Source: Candidatus Omnitrophota bacterium (GTDB lineage Bacteria > Omnitrophota > Gorgyraeia > Tantalellales > Tantalellaceae). From it: a stretch of DNA of 5,508 nt. Below are positions 5,364 through 5,508 of this stretch, one piece after another. The stretch spans positions 1 to 5,508 of the forward strand of contig DAOVKF010000098.1 of NCBI GenBank assembly GCA_030631915.1. Direction: 5' to 3'. The position numbers and the translations under genes were made by a program. Positions within the stretch are counted from its first letter, which is position 1. Each line of letters begins with the position of its first letter. A model generated the notes under the pieces. The model was not told where the DNA came from and did not search any database. It saw only the letters and a program-made list of their open reading frames with translations.

Positions 5364-5508
5364 TTAATGCCCCGGCTCTCCCTGCTCAGAAAAGCAGACC
5401 AGCCCGTCAAAGCTCCTCTTCTCTCTGAAATACTCGACTACACCGCCCTTTTTCAAGAACTCTTTCATTATCCCGGGTACGGGTTTTATGTCCAGGTTCA
5501 CGCCCCTC
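5364..5508 (-). CDS. C-terminal fragment resembling 3-isopropylmalate dehydratase small subunit (LeuD-like), 5' part outside window
   Basis: Only the last 47 codons are present, in a frame that enters from the right edge and ends with TAA at 5366-5364. The residues DIKPVPGIMKEFLKKGGVVEYFRE (window residues 6-29) follow the C-terminal pattern of LeuD/homoaconitase small subunits: a P-x-P turn, an amphipathic helix, GG, then hydrophobic-E-Y-hydrophobic. That subunit forms the swivel domain of the [4Fe-4S] isopropylmalate isomerase (leucine synthesis). After the match there are about 18 additional residues (RSFDGLVCFSEQGEPGH region) that such proteins usually lack. The stop is immediately followed by the lipB ATG. 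The catalytic and substrate-binding parts are not in the window, so another member of the aconitase swivel superfamily is possible. Confidence 0.5.
   Translation of the reverse strand, partial: RGVNLDIKPVPGIMKEFLKKGGVVEYFREKRSFDGLVCFSEQGEPGH

Noticed and set aside
1..5508. CRISPR array, tRNA/rRNA, insertion sequence or phage element
   Set aside because: No spaced direct repeats, cloverleaf-like sequence, transposase or inverted-repeat ends were seen; nearly every base is in a recognised minus-strand coding frame.

Overview
This window is one tightly packed, entirely minus-strand gene cluster from a bacterium. A LpxL-type acyltransferase argues for a Gram-negative envelope. The gene mix (LipB, a separate E2-type lipoyl protein, a DapL/AlaC-class aminotransferase, an MGDG-synthase-like glycosyltransferase) and the many overlapping starts and stops suggest an uncultured lineage of the PVC/Omnitrophota sort. 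That taxonomic placement is inference from style, not from a marker gene. Nothing is coded convincingly on the plus strand, there is no intergenic gap of note, and I see no RNA gene, repeat array, mobile element, terminator or clear promoter.

Layout in transcription order (right to left): (1) the last 47 codons of a protein resembling the C-terminus of the 3-isopropylmalate dehydratase small subunit (LeuD/aconitase swivel type); (2) lipB, octanoyl-ACP:protein octanoyltransferase; (3) a 79-residue stand-alone lipoyl domain whose start lies inside the end of lipB; (4) a class I PLP aminotransferase of the LL-diaminopimelate/alanine group; (5) a GT28 glycosyltransferase of the MGDG synthase/UgtP type; (6) a LpxL/HtrB-family lipid acyltransferase; (7) a DPM1-like family 2 glycosyltransferase; (8) the N-terminal three quarters of a protein-L-isoaspartate methyltransferase (Pcm).

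Consecutive genes abut or overlap (0, 38, -2 [gap], 4, 1, 28 and 35 nt), so they look like one transcript with translational coupling. Two themes are visible: lipoylation (LipB plus its probable acceptor domain) and envelope glycolipid assembly (GT28, acyltransferase, GT2).

The most striking observation is at the left edge. The Pcm reading frame runs without interruption into sequence that is recognisably the first AAA+ domain of a ClpB/ClpC-type unfoldase (residues ~162-199 of the ORF), switching at a motif (DVPE-x-L) that both families share. The Clp part lacks its Walker A motif and the Pcm part lacks its C-terminal strands. I therefore read this as a recombination or assembly/amplification chimera at microhomology rather than a working fusion, although a real fusion cannot be excluded from this window alone.
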